The notes beneath the pieces were generated by a model. The model was not told the DNA's origin. It saw only the letters and a list, made by a program, of their open reading frames with translations, and made no database searches. From NCBI GenBank assembly GCA_903813345.2, contig CAIIXF020000005.1, positions 26,603,375 to 26,663,374 on the forward strand: a stretch of 60,000 nucleotides of DNA. The letters are read 5' to 3'. The first letter of the stretch is position 1; each line of letters opens with the position of its first letter. The position numbers were made by a program, and so were the translations under genes. This document shows, piece by piece, positions 36,801 through 48,443 of the stretch. This stretch comes from Owenia fusiformis (taxonomy: Eukaryota > Annelida > Polychaeta > Sabellida > Oweniidae).

Positions 36801-38389
36801 AATATATCCCTTACCAATGAAAGAGTGCTCGTTCATAGAGCTGTAAGTGTAATTTTCGGACAACTGGGTTTCGGACAACTGGGTTTCGGATAACTGGGTT
36901 GACCCCATCACTGACCAACAACACCAAACTCAGAACATCAGTCACTAAAATAAGTGGATGTGACATTATTTTCTCTACCACTTAAACAGTAAAAAAAATT
37001 CTTATGCATTAAAATGAAGCAACAATTATTTTCAAGTACAACAATAAAAGTTTTCAAAGTTGTACATTGTAGGGCAAGATGTTGCGATTCGTGACCGAGA
37101 GAGTTACAGGGCTTATAATTTCTTCTACTGGCGAGAGGATGGAACTCCAATCAAGGTAATATTAGTGTGCTGAAAAGCAATGAGTGCTGTTATTAAAAAA
37201 CTAATAACATGTTGCATGTTCTGGTACATAATGTTCAATAGGTGTATTCTCTGCTGTTCTGAATTTTTCTCATTAAATTTTCATTCAAATCAATCACATT
37301 TCAGATTGGTACATCAGGCACTGAGGGTAGGACTTATACACCTGATCCAGAACATTCAAGTTTTCCAGAAGGCAGCTACTACGACAACTTGCCACGATCT
37401 AAATGTCCCAAAAGTAAGATGTAGTGATGTGTATTTTCACTAAAATTTTCAAGGATTATACACTGGGCAGGGACATAATCCAATTTCATAAGAGATTAAT
37501 TTGTATTTGAGATGTCAGCAAAATTGTTAATGGTTGTGCTTGCAACTTTGACACTAATATTTAATATAATATAGCTAACCTTTCTACACATGTTTATACA
37601 CAATATTTGTAATATTCTAAGGCTTCATCAACCATGGTCTATCTGAAATGGACTGGAACCTTAAAACATTATCCCACCCTATTTAACTGACTATACCACA
37701 CATGTATTTTGTCTGGCCGAAATGGACAAAACTAACGAATATAATATACCTTTGCACAAATATATGTAGCAGGCTTATCATGGTAATTAAAATGTGCATT
37801 ATATTTGCATGCTGTACAAGGAATATATTATTTACTTCAGTATTGTGAAACATATATTGGACTAAAATATATAAAATCAAAAACTTGAAGTTGATCAGAA
37901 TTGAGGAAAATGGTGATATTTTCCTTTTTGTGTATAATGTCACAGTTAATATGCACGGAAAACTAAGAAAAACATAAAGCACATTTAATTTAATTTCAAT
38001 AGACTGATATGCTTTCAAATGATCTCATTTGTCCAAACATGCCTCATGAACTTTTGGATATGTCTGTCTTAAAATTCTATGTAAGGCTGTTTCTGAAGGT
38101 GAGAACATTGACTTGATAGGAGTTTCCAGTACATTTCTGTAAACCCAGTCATCAACAGAGCCTTAGTTTGATGGTCTTATACTTCTACTCCATCTTAGAT
38201 TTGGATTTTTCAGGATGGAATGGCTATATCTGTAAAAGATGTCGGTTGGATAAAACTAAATATAGGCTGGTTGCAAAGTGTTGGGACTGTTCACAGACAA
38301 GATGGGAAGGATACGTAAAATGTGATGCATGTGTCCCATTTAAGGAGGAATTCAAATGCTTTAACTGTATGTGGATATATACACTCTAA
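27804..38389 (+). CDS. Secreted Venus-flytrap protein, class C GPCR ectodomain-like, paralogue A
   Basis: Eight coding exons: 27804-28340, 29570-29731, 34556-34703, 34922-35063, 35372-35664, 37073-37155, 37305-37413 and 38214-38389. All junctions are GT-AG with matching phases; the product has 549 residues. Residues 1-19 are a signal peptide. A Venus-flytrap (ANF-receptor) domain of the metabotropic glutamate receptor type follows, with RTVPSDSKQ (171-179), SLGW (189-192) and INAVFALG. The tail from about residue 488 has nine cysteines (including CWDC and CDAC), as in the mGluR cysteine-rich domain. No transmembrane helix follows; the frame ends in CFNCMWIYTL. The last TAA lies inside the terminal repeat of a transposon (38382-39627). 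An alternative donor (GTATGT at 38367) exists, but no downstream seven-helix exon is seen. Function unknown; probably a secreted binding protein. Confidence 0.85.
28341..29569. repeat. Intron 1 of gene A with ATTTGGTATGGCATTGG-type repeats
   Basis: Words like ATTTGGTATGGCATTGGTC repeat with a period near 31 bp at about 28795-28880; the gene B intron has a longer version at 49265-49435. TCTAGAGCCCGGG (28449) and CCCGGGTCTAGAG (29005) are inverted, hinting at an old element present in full only in copy A. Confidence 0.55.
30544..32945. mobile_element. Long-arm foldback FB-B, CAC termini, GTACT duplication
   Basis: Termini CACGCGGTAGTATCTCTTCG and its inverted copy are flanked by GTACT (30539-30543 and 32946-32950). 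Gene B has an empty site with one GTACT at 50848-50852, which fixes the ends. Arms are about 500 bp, the loop 1.4 kb. About 51 bp inside is AACCGTTAATTTGAATTTAA, shared with FB-A and FB-C. Both arms hold the same 65-codon frame start, with no recognisable domain. Confidence 0.92.
31439..31817. mobile_element. 379-bp foldback nested in FB-B, CAC termini, TGTAT duplication
   Basis: The termini CACAGGCTAGTATCG and CGATACCAGCCTGTG are inverted; arms are about 80 bp. TGTAT flanks both sides (31434-31438 and 31818-31822). It shares GGNTAGTATC near the tip with its host FB-B. Confidence 0.85.
33496..34221. mobile_element. TIR element with AGGCG duplication in gene A intron 2
   Basis: CAGTGGCGTAGCG and inverted CGCTACGCCACTG are flanked by AGGCG (33491-33495 and 34222-34226). 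Gene B has the empty site at 50958-50962. The element is 726 bp, with a C-run at about 34158-34167, and contains the small exon pair described separately. Confidence 0.88.
33766..34107 (+). other. Exon-like pair inside a TIR element, possible captured gene fragment
   Basis: An ATG in good context opens 33766-33803 (MAAHVPNPAPVL), ending at a GTAAGT donor. A second segment, 34053-34107, starts after TTTTTGTGTAG and continues in phase through NGPDYDDLRGDEAL to TAA. The joined frame is 30 codons. Donor, acceptor and phase agree, which is unusual in a short non-autonomous element and suggests a captured gene end. I do not recognise the protein; it may be chance. Confidence 0.25.
35813..36906. mobile_element. 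TIR element with 8-bp ATCACTGA duplication in gene A intron 5
   Basis: The ends carry tandem CCCAGTTGTCCGAAA words on the left and their inverse on the right. Flanks are ATCACTGA twice (35805-35812 and 36907-36914); gene B has it once at 53278-53285. The 1094-bp interior has no transposase. Eight-bp duplications occur in hAT, P and Merlin groups; this site does not fit the hAT nTnnnnAn rule. Confidence 0.85.
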
Positions 38390-39627
38390 AAAATAATTAC
38401 TTGAGTTTGTATTATCTTTGTATTCACAAGTAATTTAATTACTAGGTCAGGTAATTGTTTTTGTCCCAAAGGGGTTTTTATTTTTGTAATTATATTACTA
38501 GCATAGTATTATTTTGACTGAATTACTATATTGAGTAATTAAAAAATTACTTGTATTATAAATAATTATAATTAGTAAGTAATTATTTTACTCTATTCTA
38601 TAAGTAATTGTTTTGTTCCAAAGGGTATTTTATATTTGAGGATAACATTACTAAGTAATTATATTACTTAAGTATTGAAATTACCTAATTAAAAATTGAA
38701 TAATTTGTTCAAGACTTTTATTATTTTTTTAACTTGGGAAGATTTATTTACATATTATCAAGAGAATTCTTTTATTCTCAAGTTTCCACATATGTCCATG
38801 ATTACATACAGCACTTTGAACAAAATGGGGACCAGACCTAATAGTTAACTGAATACCACAAAAAGGAGTTTGTCTTATTAGGTTAATATCAAATAGAGTT
38901 AGCATCATATGTTAATCAGCTTCACATAAAATTGACATAGTTCTTTGCCAATTTATCATTTCATGATTTTGTTACAGTTTCTTTTAATAAAGAATTAAAT
39001 CTTGATTTTAAAAATATTAAAAAACATGATATCAAACTACATTAATTAATTTAATTACTATTTTAAAAATTTAGAATACTAAGTATTAGAATTACTCAGT
39101 ATAATCTTATCATTTTATTGCAGTTAAACATATTAATTCATTAACATTGCTATAGCTATATATTTCTATAAAGTAATTCAAATATTAAAAAGATTACTCA
39201 GTAATGTATTTCGAATTTAGTGCAATTAAACATTTATTTGGTACCATTTATTTACATTGCTAGTATTATAATATTTCAATATAGTAATTTGAATGATAAA
39301 AGAATTACTCAATAATGTATTTTCAATTAAATGCTATTAAACATAGTAATTCATTTAAATTGCTAGTATTACTATTAATGAAATGTTAAAATGCAAATGG
39401 GGAATAAAATTACCTAGTAATATTATTACTTTAATATGCAAATAAAACAGAAACAGAAACAATTTATTTACAAATAAAGTATTACAATTACTAAAGTAAG
39501 TAATTCACACAAATAAACAATTACTAAGTAATATGATTACATTTTACGTGACATAAGTAATTTTATAAATTACTTAGTAATCAATTAAATTGCTTCAGCT
39601 AGCTGTCAAGTAATATTTTTTAGAGTG
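38382..39627. mobile_element. AT-rich TIR element at the end of gene A
   Basis: CACTCTAAAAAATAATTACT and inverted AGTAATATTTTTTAGAGTG are flanked by TA. The 1246-bp interior is built from quasi-palindromic AATTACT / AGTAATT words. It lies between the last coding codons of gene A and a 3' flank that matches the 3' UTR of gene B (ATGCAAA then GCATATAATAAAAAT), so it inserted into the gene A terminal exon after duplication. Confidence 0.88.
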
Positions 39628-39647
39628 TAGAATGCAAATGAGCATAT

Positions 39648-39653
39648 AATAAA
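39648..39653 (+). terminator. Ancestral polyadenylation signal of gene A
   Basis: AATAAA within GCATATAATAAAAAT, the same context as the gene B signal at 55760. The 1.25-kb insertion now separates it from the stop codon. Confidence 0.4.
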
Positions 39654-39659
39654 AATAAA

Positions 39660-40240
39660 ATGAATTATATTTGCAAACATTTTCTGCTTAAGCATTTGAA
39701 AAAACATCAGTTTTAAAGTATCAATGGAAATAAAAAATTTAAAAAAATAAATAAAAGAATTGAAAAAACAAGGCATGACAAATGGTTACAAAAGTGGTTA
39801 TTTTTTACCTACTTATCTTAAAATAAACTTTTTCTTACCTTTCCAATGTTATCGAAGCTCAACCAAATCAAATCTCTGGTGCAAAGTCAGATTTGGATGT
39901 CTGAGAACAGGTAAATGAAATGGTCAATTTGACTAAGGCCTTTTTGAAAATTTTGGTTAGTACTATCAAGGGTACACAACGATGTGTGCAAACATCTGCC
40001 TGTTGATGTAATAATAAGGATTTATATTTATACGGGAAGGTATACATAACCCTTTACCAGACTGGATGCACTGAGGTAAGGAATGTGCGTTTTTTACTGT
40101 AAAAATTGAGGCAAATTTGTACACATTTAGTTTTATTTCCTTGAATTTCACAGTGATTGACTGGTCATACAGTAATATCAAATATTAATTACACCTAACA
40201 ATAATATTTTACTTGGAATTGCGATGACAAGAGTAATCAT
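39660..40240. other. Intergenic DNA with no recognised feature
   Basis: AT-rich sequence downstream of gene A. No repeat ends or frame of interest. Confidence 0.4.
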
Positions 40241-41650
40241 TATCTAAAAACTTCCAAGATGGCCACCAGAATGCAAAATGGCGGCCAAAAAGTTAATTAG
40301 CTCTTGAACTTCATATCATGTAACATGTGTGAAAATTTGAAGCAAATCTGTTCAGTGGTTTTCCTAAAATCGTGATGACAAGATTTATCTAATAAAAACT
40401 TCCAAGATGGCTGCCAGAATGGAAGATGGCCACAGAAAAGTTAATCAGCTCGAGAACTTCTTACCATATAACATGTGTGAAAATTTAAGTATAAGAAAGG
40501 CCACCATTTTCAAAATGGTTGCTCACCAGCCAAGTTGTCATCAGAAGAAGTAATATGCTTTTAAGTGGCCAAATATAATATTTTTAAAAAATCGCACACA
40601 CAAACATGTAAATGCTGGCCATTTTTTAAAATGGCCGCCTACTACCCAAAATGTCCTAAGACAGTATGCAATCCTTACAAGTATTCACATATCAAATATG
40701 AACAAAATCGCCGTATTACTTTTTTAATTATAATAAAAAAAGTAAAATAACACACATAAAAATGTTGGCCATTTTTCAAGATGGCTGACTACTCCCTATA
40801 AAGTTTTATTAGACAATGTGCCATGCTTATGTGCAAGGCTCATAAGTATTCACATATCAAATATGAACAAAATCGCTCCACTACTTTTCAAGTTCTAGTA
40901 AAAAACGTAAAATGAGGTGCAAAGGCAGACATTTTTCAAGATGGCTGCCATGTATTTCTGTTGTATTTATATTTTTAGCTTAATCAATGTCCTATATAAC
41001 TTTTTTACATTTAAAACATATTGCTGTTACAGTTTTGGCCATCTACTACCCAAAATGTCATTAGACATTGGGCCATGCTTAAAGTATTCACATACCAAAT
41101 ATGAACAAAATCGCTCCACTACTTTTTGACTTCCAGTAAAAAGTGTTAAACAACACATGTAAAAATGGCGGCCATTTTTCAAAATCGCCGCCTACTACCA
41201 AAAATGTCATTAGACATTGTACCATGCTTAAAGTATTCACATACCAAATATGAACAAAATCGCTCCACTACTTTTCAAGTTACAGCAAAAATCGTAAAAT
41301 AAGGTGCAAAGGCAGACATTTTTCAAGATGGCTGCCATGTATTTCTGTTGTATTTACATTTTTAGCTTAATCAATGTCCTATATAACTTTTTTACATTTA
41401 AAACATATTGCTGTTACAGTTTTATATGCAGTACCTAAATTACTGTAAAATCGGCACTAAAATGGCCGCCATTTTTAATGAGCAGCAATTTTGAAAATCA
41501 GTTTTAGAGCAGAACTTCTACCCTCATTAGGTATATGTGTACAAAACATGAACAAAATCAGGCAAACCGTATTTGAGTTATTGCCCGGACGGACGGACGG
41601 ACGGACAGACTGACGGAGGCGTTCCCTATATCCCTCCAAACTTCGTTTGA
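40241..41650. repeat. Repeat R4 tract with ATGGCCGCCATTTT words
   Basis: Degenerate units carry TTCAAGATGGC-type and AAAATGGCCGCC words plus CATATCAAATATGAACAAAA. A stretch beginning GGCAGACATTTTTCAAGATG occurs at 40925 and again at 41310, and in part at 44635. The tract ends in a GGAC run and GATGGGATAAA. It is probably an old transposon family with expanded internal units; no frame is preserved. Confidence 0.55.
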
Positions 41651-41660
41651 TGGGATAAAT

Positions 41661-42556
41661 GAAGGACCCATGGTCCTATGCTCACACAGTTTGGAACCTT
41701 CAGAGGAACTATATCCTGACTTTCAAACAAAATTATTGAACTTTGAGAAACTTAGATTTCAAAGTTGTGTGACCTAGTTTGTTGACCTTTGACCTTGAAA
41801 ATTTTACTTATTCAGGGCTCAGTAAGGTGTTTTGTGATTAAGCTGACCAAAATTTACATCCAAAAATCAATTTGAAAAATCAACTTTTTTGACATTTCGA
41901 AGGTCACTGAAGGTCAAGTAAAGGTCAAATCCTAAAACTAATGTCAGATTTGAACTCCTGGCAACTTGTAGATAAATTTCAAAAAAATATTTGGTCAAAT
42001 TGAAGCAAGTTGAAAAATAACTTATTTTTACTGTTTTTTGACGTCAAATATCTCAAAAACTGTAAAAATTTGATGCTGACATATATCGAGCAATATGTAG
42101 GGAATGCTTAAATCTAGTAATGATGTAATTCATTGCAAGAAATGATCAAGTATAAGTCCTACTTTTTGTCAAATTTTATAGAGTAAACACCAAAAACTGT
42201 AATTCCCAGAACTTTGAAATCTTCAGAGGACATAAGTTGCATATACAGCAACTACTAAAAGTTATTTGAAAGTTCTACTTCAACAAAGTGTCTAGTATTT
42301 ACAGAAAATTTGAATTTGACGTCAAAATCCGCAATTTCTCGGAAACCGGGCAAACTTGGGAAATGGCGATGATAGGTCAAATAGGCATTATGGATATGCA
42401 TAAAATGAATGTGGATATGACTCAATCCGAATAGCAGTTTTAATTTGTGCGGCCAATGTTGACGGACGGACGGACCAATGGACGGACCAATGGACGGACC
42501 AATGGACGGACCAACGGACAGACGCCTGGTCGATCCCATAGGCTCACTGTATGAGC
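41661..42556. repeat. Dispersed repeat R1, copy 2
   Basis: This is the partner of 1455-2430, with small deletions. The closing GGAC tract is expanded into four GGACCAATGGAC-like units. It joins directly to the end of the R4 tract. Confidence 0.7.
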
Positions 42557-42886
42557 CAAAAAGTGCATAATTCAGATTCTCTCACTAAAATTATAATCAT
42601 TCTATGGGATAAATGTATTTATAAAAATATTTATATGACAAAACATTCATAAGTGTGATATCATGCTTACAGACATAAGAGCTGCGCAATAAATGTTTAG
42701 GTAAACAAATGCTTTATAGGTTATCCATCATACGGGAATAATAAACATGCCATAAGTGAGATGTGAAATCTCTTTTCAATTTATCTTAGAAAAGTAAACG
42801 AAAAATAAAAAAATAAACATAACTGAATTATTACAATGACATAAGTATGTCATTACAAACTGTGAGTTCATTTCATAAATATTATA

Positions 42887-43537
42887 CAGGGTGTTACTTT
42901 ATCTTTTTAAATATGAATTTTAATAATATTTTACTACAGTAGGGATGCAGCAATCATTTATATAATTTAATCCCCACATGGCGCAATCATTAAAATTTGA
43001 ATGAGTCAGGTAAAAGTTGATACAGGTGTGAATACAAATTAACTCACAGTTTCAAATATGAATATTCAAATATAAATATTATCTTTCATATAAATATACA
43101 TAACAAGTTCTTTAATTTGTATGCTCAATCTAGCACTTTACTGATCTTCCTTACCACAAATATTATCTCAGAAAAGTTTTTCATATTCATAAAATTAACT
43201 CTTGGTGATATTGTGGAATGGGGGCTTGACATTAACTCTAGTCTCAACAAAAAAAAAAAAAAAATCGTCAAGCAGTTTTTAGTCAAAGTTTTTAAACCAA
43301 GGACTGATTTTAGTAATTTCTATTTAAATGTAATAACAGATATGATATCTCGGGAATTAGAACAATTGGAATTTTGACGTTATTATATTTCGCAAATTTC
43401 CAAAAATCTGAAAAGCATGAAAAAAAGTTGCAGGCAAAATTACCAGGAGTACAGTTTATGCATAATCCAAATAATAAATAATAATTTATTGCCAATTGAA
43501 GAATATAAAAATATTTGCACATTTTTGGCCCATCCTG
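42887..43537. mobile_element. TA-flanked element R3, copy in front of gene B
   Basis: This is the counterpart of 23978-25256, with matching outer flanks and a CATCCTG right end, but without the expanded ATGGCCGCC units. A third copy of its left end begins at 45458 and runs to about 46080. Confidence 0.55.
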
Positions 43538-43573
43538 TATATGTCGACAGGCATACCATAGGGATATTATTAA

Positions 43574-43879
43574 GAAGAGGATGATCAGATAGCTGTTCAT
43601 GCAAAAGTAGCTAAACAGATCAGGAACACAAGACAGGTTAACCAAATATCTTCTACGGGATAAACAGGTAACTCTTGTCAGTATAAGGAGAAGTTTGACA
43701 GAATGCTGGAATCTGTTGAAACTTTTAATTGTACTGTAGATGAGATAAATGAATTTATTTTTAAATCGTATGATGTTAGAAAAAAGATTAAAAGTGCAAC
43801 AATTAGTACAGAGGGGCCATTTAATGATCATGGATCAGTGTCAAAATATATCGAAGTTTCAATATTTCATCAAGACTGA
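43574..43879 (+). pseudogene. Decayed coding relic, unrecognised
   Basis: One frame with a single internal TAA (43661-43663) encodes hydrophilic, protein-like sequence including KFDRMLESVETFNCTVDEIN and SYDVRKKIKSA, ending in TGA at 43877. The related region before gene A (about 25335-25505) keeps KFDSMLESVE, NEFIS and SYDARKK but is broken by stops and a frameshift. Conserved reading in two copies suggests an old coding exon or transposon gene. I do not recognise the family. Confidence 0.35.
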
Positions 43880-44429
43880 AACATATTTTTATTATCTCCA
43901 AAGAAACCCCTTGGATTAACATTATTTCAGCTGATATTCTTCTTGAAATGTGGTGGATCTTAAAAACCTATAATATAAGTGGGACTCTCTTTAAAGAAGC
44001 TTTGAACTGAACTTACACTTCTTAATGCTGAAATTGATACTTTATCCATACATTTTAAGAAAATAAGTATGTCAAAGAAGATGTTAAGCCAAATGTTACC
44101 CTTATAGCTCAGAAAAAGTAAAAAATTTCAAGTTTTCTCTCTACAGGCCTTGTTGCCCCTTTAACTAGCTTCAGGAACTGAGAAAATAAGTGTAACACAT
44201 AGTACTTAAGGCAACAAAATTTTATCACTGACTTGCAACAGTATGTTTAGTTTTCCATTATGATTTTTAGAACAACTTGTCACACATACAGAACACCATG
44301 AGAAAGCTTGTCTTTTGTACTCTAATTTCCTTTAAACTTAAATCAAATCAAATCTTCAGGGACTGAGGAATTGTCTTCTTCTTACTATAAAGAACAATGG
44401 TGTGTCTGTCATTCTGTCTGTCCGGACAT

Positions 44430-44990
44430 CTCCTCCTAGACTGTGAGTTATAGTAATAAAACACACATTAGCACACACTAAAATGGCCGCCATTTTCAAA
44501 ATGGCCAAGTTCTAGCCAAGGTGTCATGCCATTCTTATGAGTACATGTATTCCCATATCAAATTTATGAACAAAATTGCACCACTACTTTTCAAGTTAAA
44601 GCAAAAATCTTAAAATACCCTGTAAAGGGCACCATTTTTCAAGGTGGCTGTCATGTATTTGTTACTTATATACATTTCTAGCTTTATTATGTCCTGTATA
44701 ACTTTTTTACATTTAAATCATATCACTTATATGTTGTACCTAAATTACTGTAAAACTGGAACTAAAATGGCCGCTATTTTTAAATGAGTGGCCATTTGAA
44801 AATTGGCTTTCGAGCAGAACTTCCACCCAATAGGGTATATGTATACAAAATATGAACAAAACTGGGCAACAGTATTTGAGTTATTGCCTTTACGGATGTA
44901 CGTCGAAATTTCTCTGATTAAAGCATGCATGTCTGCATTAACTGTCAAAATTGTACTTGTACTTCATAATTTCGAACATAGCTGTGCAAG
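44430..44990. repeat. Repeat R4 fragment
   Basis: AAAATGGCCGCCATTTTCAA, CATATCAAATTTATGAACAA and CTTTTTTACATTTAAA words match the tract at 40241-41650. It ends next to an A-rich stretch. Confidence 0.5.
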
Positions 44991-44994
44991 TTCC

Positions 44995-45281
44995 AAAAAA
45001 AAAAATAAAAATAAAAAAAAAAAAAAAAAAAAAGAGGAATTAAGAGAGCAAGATGAGCTAAATAGGGCGATAATCAGGAATTAAGAGAGCAAGATGAGCT
45101 AAATAGGGCGATAATCAGGAATTAAGAGAGCAAGATGAGCTAAATAGGGCGATAATCAGGAATTAAGAGAGCAAGATGAGCTAAATAGGGCGATAATCAG
45201 GAATTAAGAGAGCAAGATGAGCTAAATAGGGCGATAATCAGGAATTAAGAGAGCAAGATGAGCTAAATAGGGCGATAATCA
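44995..45281. repeat. A-rich tract followed by six 41-bp tandem units
   Basis: An A-rich run at 44995-45033 is followed by units starting at 45036, 45077, 45118, 45159, 45200 and 45241, each GGAATTAAGAGAGCAAGATG plus 21 more bases. The units look almost identical, so the array is young. Its position after an A-tract suggests it grew at a retroelement or R4 3' end. Confidence 0.9.
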
Positions 45282-45457
45282 GGAATTAAGAGGCTAAGAG
45301 AGCATATTTTGTTAACATATATATATATTCATCTGCATAATAACTGAGTGAATATATTTGCAATTTAACTACGTAAAAGTAAATGAAGCATGATAAATAA
45401 ACATTTCTGAAATATTACAATGTCAATAATTGTTATATTCATTTCATAAATACTGTA

Positions 45458-46690
45458 CAGGGTGGTGCTGAAAAATGTCCATTTTTAAAAATACATAGAT
45501 TTTCTTGATATTTTTGCAAGTGATGCAGTAATCATTTATCCAGTCAATCCCAACATGGCACCAGACACAATCATATATATGTTTGAATGAGTCAGGTAAA
45601 AAGGTAATACAGGTGTGAATCAAATTAGCTCACGGTTTCAAGGTAATAATACTAATGTAAAACATTACCTTCTCATTTATATAAATAACAAGTTCTTTAG
45701 TTTGTAGGCTCAATCTTGCACTTCAAAGATCATCCTTTCCACAAATATTATCTCAGAATACTTTACCATATGCAGGCAGATTTTCTCAATCACTTTTTTC
45801 TTGATGCTGAATCAATTTTCTTTTACCGTATCTCATTTTGTCTTTTATATGATATTTCCAATATTCCCTTTACTTTCGTCTTGAAATTATTTCAAGGTTT
45901 AATGAACACCATTCCTAGCTTATTGTGTCTCTCTGACAGGCTGAAAAATGTGTCTCATCCTTTTGTGTGAGGCATAGCTAATATCAATGTAAAATAGATG
46001 CTCAGAAGTCAAAATACATTTATTATCTTGACATCTGTATATTGCCTAGTTTTTCAAAACTTTGCACCTCTATTAAAAAAATACATATATTCTAAGCAAG
46101 GCACATGACATGAACGAGATCACACCATCAAAAAACCTTCAAAATGGTCGTCAGAAAACAGGATAGGTCTAGAACTTGATATCCTATATCATGTGTGCAA
46201 ATTTGGAGAAAATCAGATGAGGGGTTTTCTTGAAATGGGGATGAGAAGATTTATCAAAACCTTTAAAAATAGCCACCAGAAAACAAGATGGGCACCCAAA
46301 AGTTAAGCTCTAGAACTTGATGTGTCATGTGTCACAATCATGTGTGCAAATTTGGAGACAATCCAATGAGTGGTTTTTCTGAAATGGTGATGATAAGTTT
46401 TACTGAAAAACCTTCAAAATGGCCATCAGAAAACAATATGGCCACCCAAAAGTTAATCAGGTCTCGAACTTGATATCCTCTATCAGACGGGACCATGACC
46501 ACAATCACGATAATGATCATGCCGTCATCATGACAACTTTATCCCACAGATGGTGTGATAAAAACCATTTCTAAGAAAAGAATATACATGTATGTACATT
46601 TTTGGCTCAACATGTATTAGGCAATAAGCACATTAAGAGATCAGTATACAGTGGACGGACGCCCCTAGGCTGACAATATGGTCCCACACT
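45458..46690. repeat. R3 left-end copy and R4 fragments
   Basis: CAGGGTGGTGCTGAAAAATG at 45458 starts a third R3-like stretch. From about 46090 two or three units follow with CCTTCAAAATGG and AGAACTTGATATCCT words, like those in R4. Confidence 0.45.
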
Positions 46691-47435
46691 ATGTGATGGG
46701 GACATAAAAAGTACAATTTGTTTCACAATTTATTTCATTTTTGTTCACATCATACATTTAACTATAATTTAAACATATTGTAAGCTAAAAAAGTATGCAC
46801 CTTAGAATGTGACCTTGAACTAATATTTTGTATCATTAGGTGATCCAGTACATACATATTTATTTGTATTGTTTGTAACAGAGTTGTTTGTTTTATGTTA
46901 TATGTGTGTGGCATGAACAGAAGCAAAACAAAAACATTCATCCCTCATTCATTCTGCCATTCATTCTCACTCATTCACACATTTACACAGACTTTACTGA
47001 ACAGTACCTATGTGTGGTTAAAATTTATAATATTTTATTTATTTATTGTAATTTATAATTTTCCTTAAAAAATGATTTTGATGTTGATTTTGTAATTTAA
47101 TCTAAAAAATATTTTAAATCCGAGAAAAGTTACAACTATTTTATCAATAAAGCTTCTGTATATATCATCAAAATAAAAGCTAAACATGACAAACATTAAT
47201 TGAGCTTTGATACAATCAAACATATGTTTGATTGTATGCCTTTGTTGACAATATGGACAAACATTTGTATTTGTTATATTCAGAAAATTTCAAATTTTCT
47301 TAACGAAAAGAAAATTCCCATTAGATAAAATGATGAAGATAGTATTTCTGAAATTGAATTTCCCAAACCTGGCAAAAATAAGGCAATAGGCAAATTAAAT
47401 GATTAGGCAAAACTACCACTTATATAGTACATGTA
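46690..47435. other. Intergenic DNA with no recognised feature
   Basis: AT-rich sequence with short TCATTC repeats near 46940. No gene-like frame. Confidence 0.4.
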
Positions 47436-47439
47436 CACT

Positions 47440-47760
47440 GATATTACCAGAATTTAATTACTGCTCAATTGTCTGGGGAGAATGCTCCGATAAAATCTTT
47501 TTATCTAGACCAGAGCAATTTCAACAAAGATGGCACCACAAATAATACTGAGTGCTAATTCTGAAGCTCCAAGTGTCAAGAAGGATTGGAAGCCGTTTTT
47601 CAAACTCGATACTCAGTTGCCCGGCATAGACCAATTTGGTAACAAAATTACTCGTATTATGCAGACAAGATCTGCTGAGGAAGCTTTAATACTACCAAAA
47701 TATTTGTCATGACCACCTTTCAATGGAATACTTGGTCCAAAGAGAACTTTATAGAAATAT
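47440..47760 (+). pseudogene. LINE reverse transcriptase C-terminal fragment
   Basis: The frame reading LPEFNYCSIVWGECSDKIFL resembles the (F/L)xYCSxVWG block just after the reverse-transcriptase core of many invertebrate non-LTR retrotransposons. A second frame (47530-47712) continues with SEAPSVKKDW and ends in LPKYLS, like the Y(D/E)APS and L(A)PKYLS blocks that follow. The two frames imply a frameshift. The fragment lacks the catalytic core and an A-tail. Confidence 0.45.
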
Positions 47761-48443
47761 TTTTACTAAATTATGGCTGCAAATCCTCCTTGTTCAAGTG
47801 CTTTACTTTTTGAATCTTTAAAATGGACTCCAGTATAACATATAGACATTTAATAATACATGACAAAATATTTTCTTAGACTGACAAACTACATACATGT
47901 AGTTCTTAAAACGTCAAAAATAAGGTCCTAAGGTTGCATGTTGTGCTTTGATGTTCCCATTGGATGATTTGTATACTAGTATACTTTGTTCTGTTCCTGA
48001 GGTCAAGTGTGCACTCTCTTAAAAGTACATAAGAGTTTCCCAGAATTTTCAGAATTTGACATTTTCTGGAACAGCATTTTGATCAAACATCTACACACAA
48101 TTCTATCTTGAGGAAATGTTTATTAGCTTCAGAGTTTTCTATACGGTCAATGATTAGTAGTGTTCACAAGATATTATAGTATTATGACCTTGGCCTTGAA
48201 GTCTCTAATAATGCAGTTCAAATATTTGTACATTGAATATAAATCCGAAACATGGTGAAAATAAAGATGAACTTAGTAGAAAATAGTCATTGTAAGTGCT
48301 CTTGGTTATCTTCACAATCATCTGATTGAAACATCCAAAATTTATCCTGAGATGAATGAAACCTTAAAACAATACCCAATTACACCTTTTATACACCACC
48401 ATGTTAAAAGTAATCATGTTTTCATTTCTTCTATAGGAAAACT

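Noticed and set aside
43310-43831. 173-codon minus-strand frame rich in Cys, Leu and Ile
   Set aside because: It is antisense to the decayed plus-strand relic and to the end of an R3 repeat; no signal or domain was recognised.
38390-48440. Missing seven-helix exons of receptor-like gene A
   Set aside because: No frame with several hydrophobic segments or class C 7TM motifs was found; the stretch is repeats and relics.
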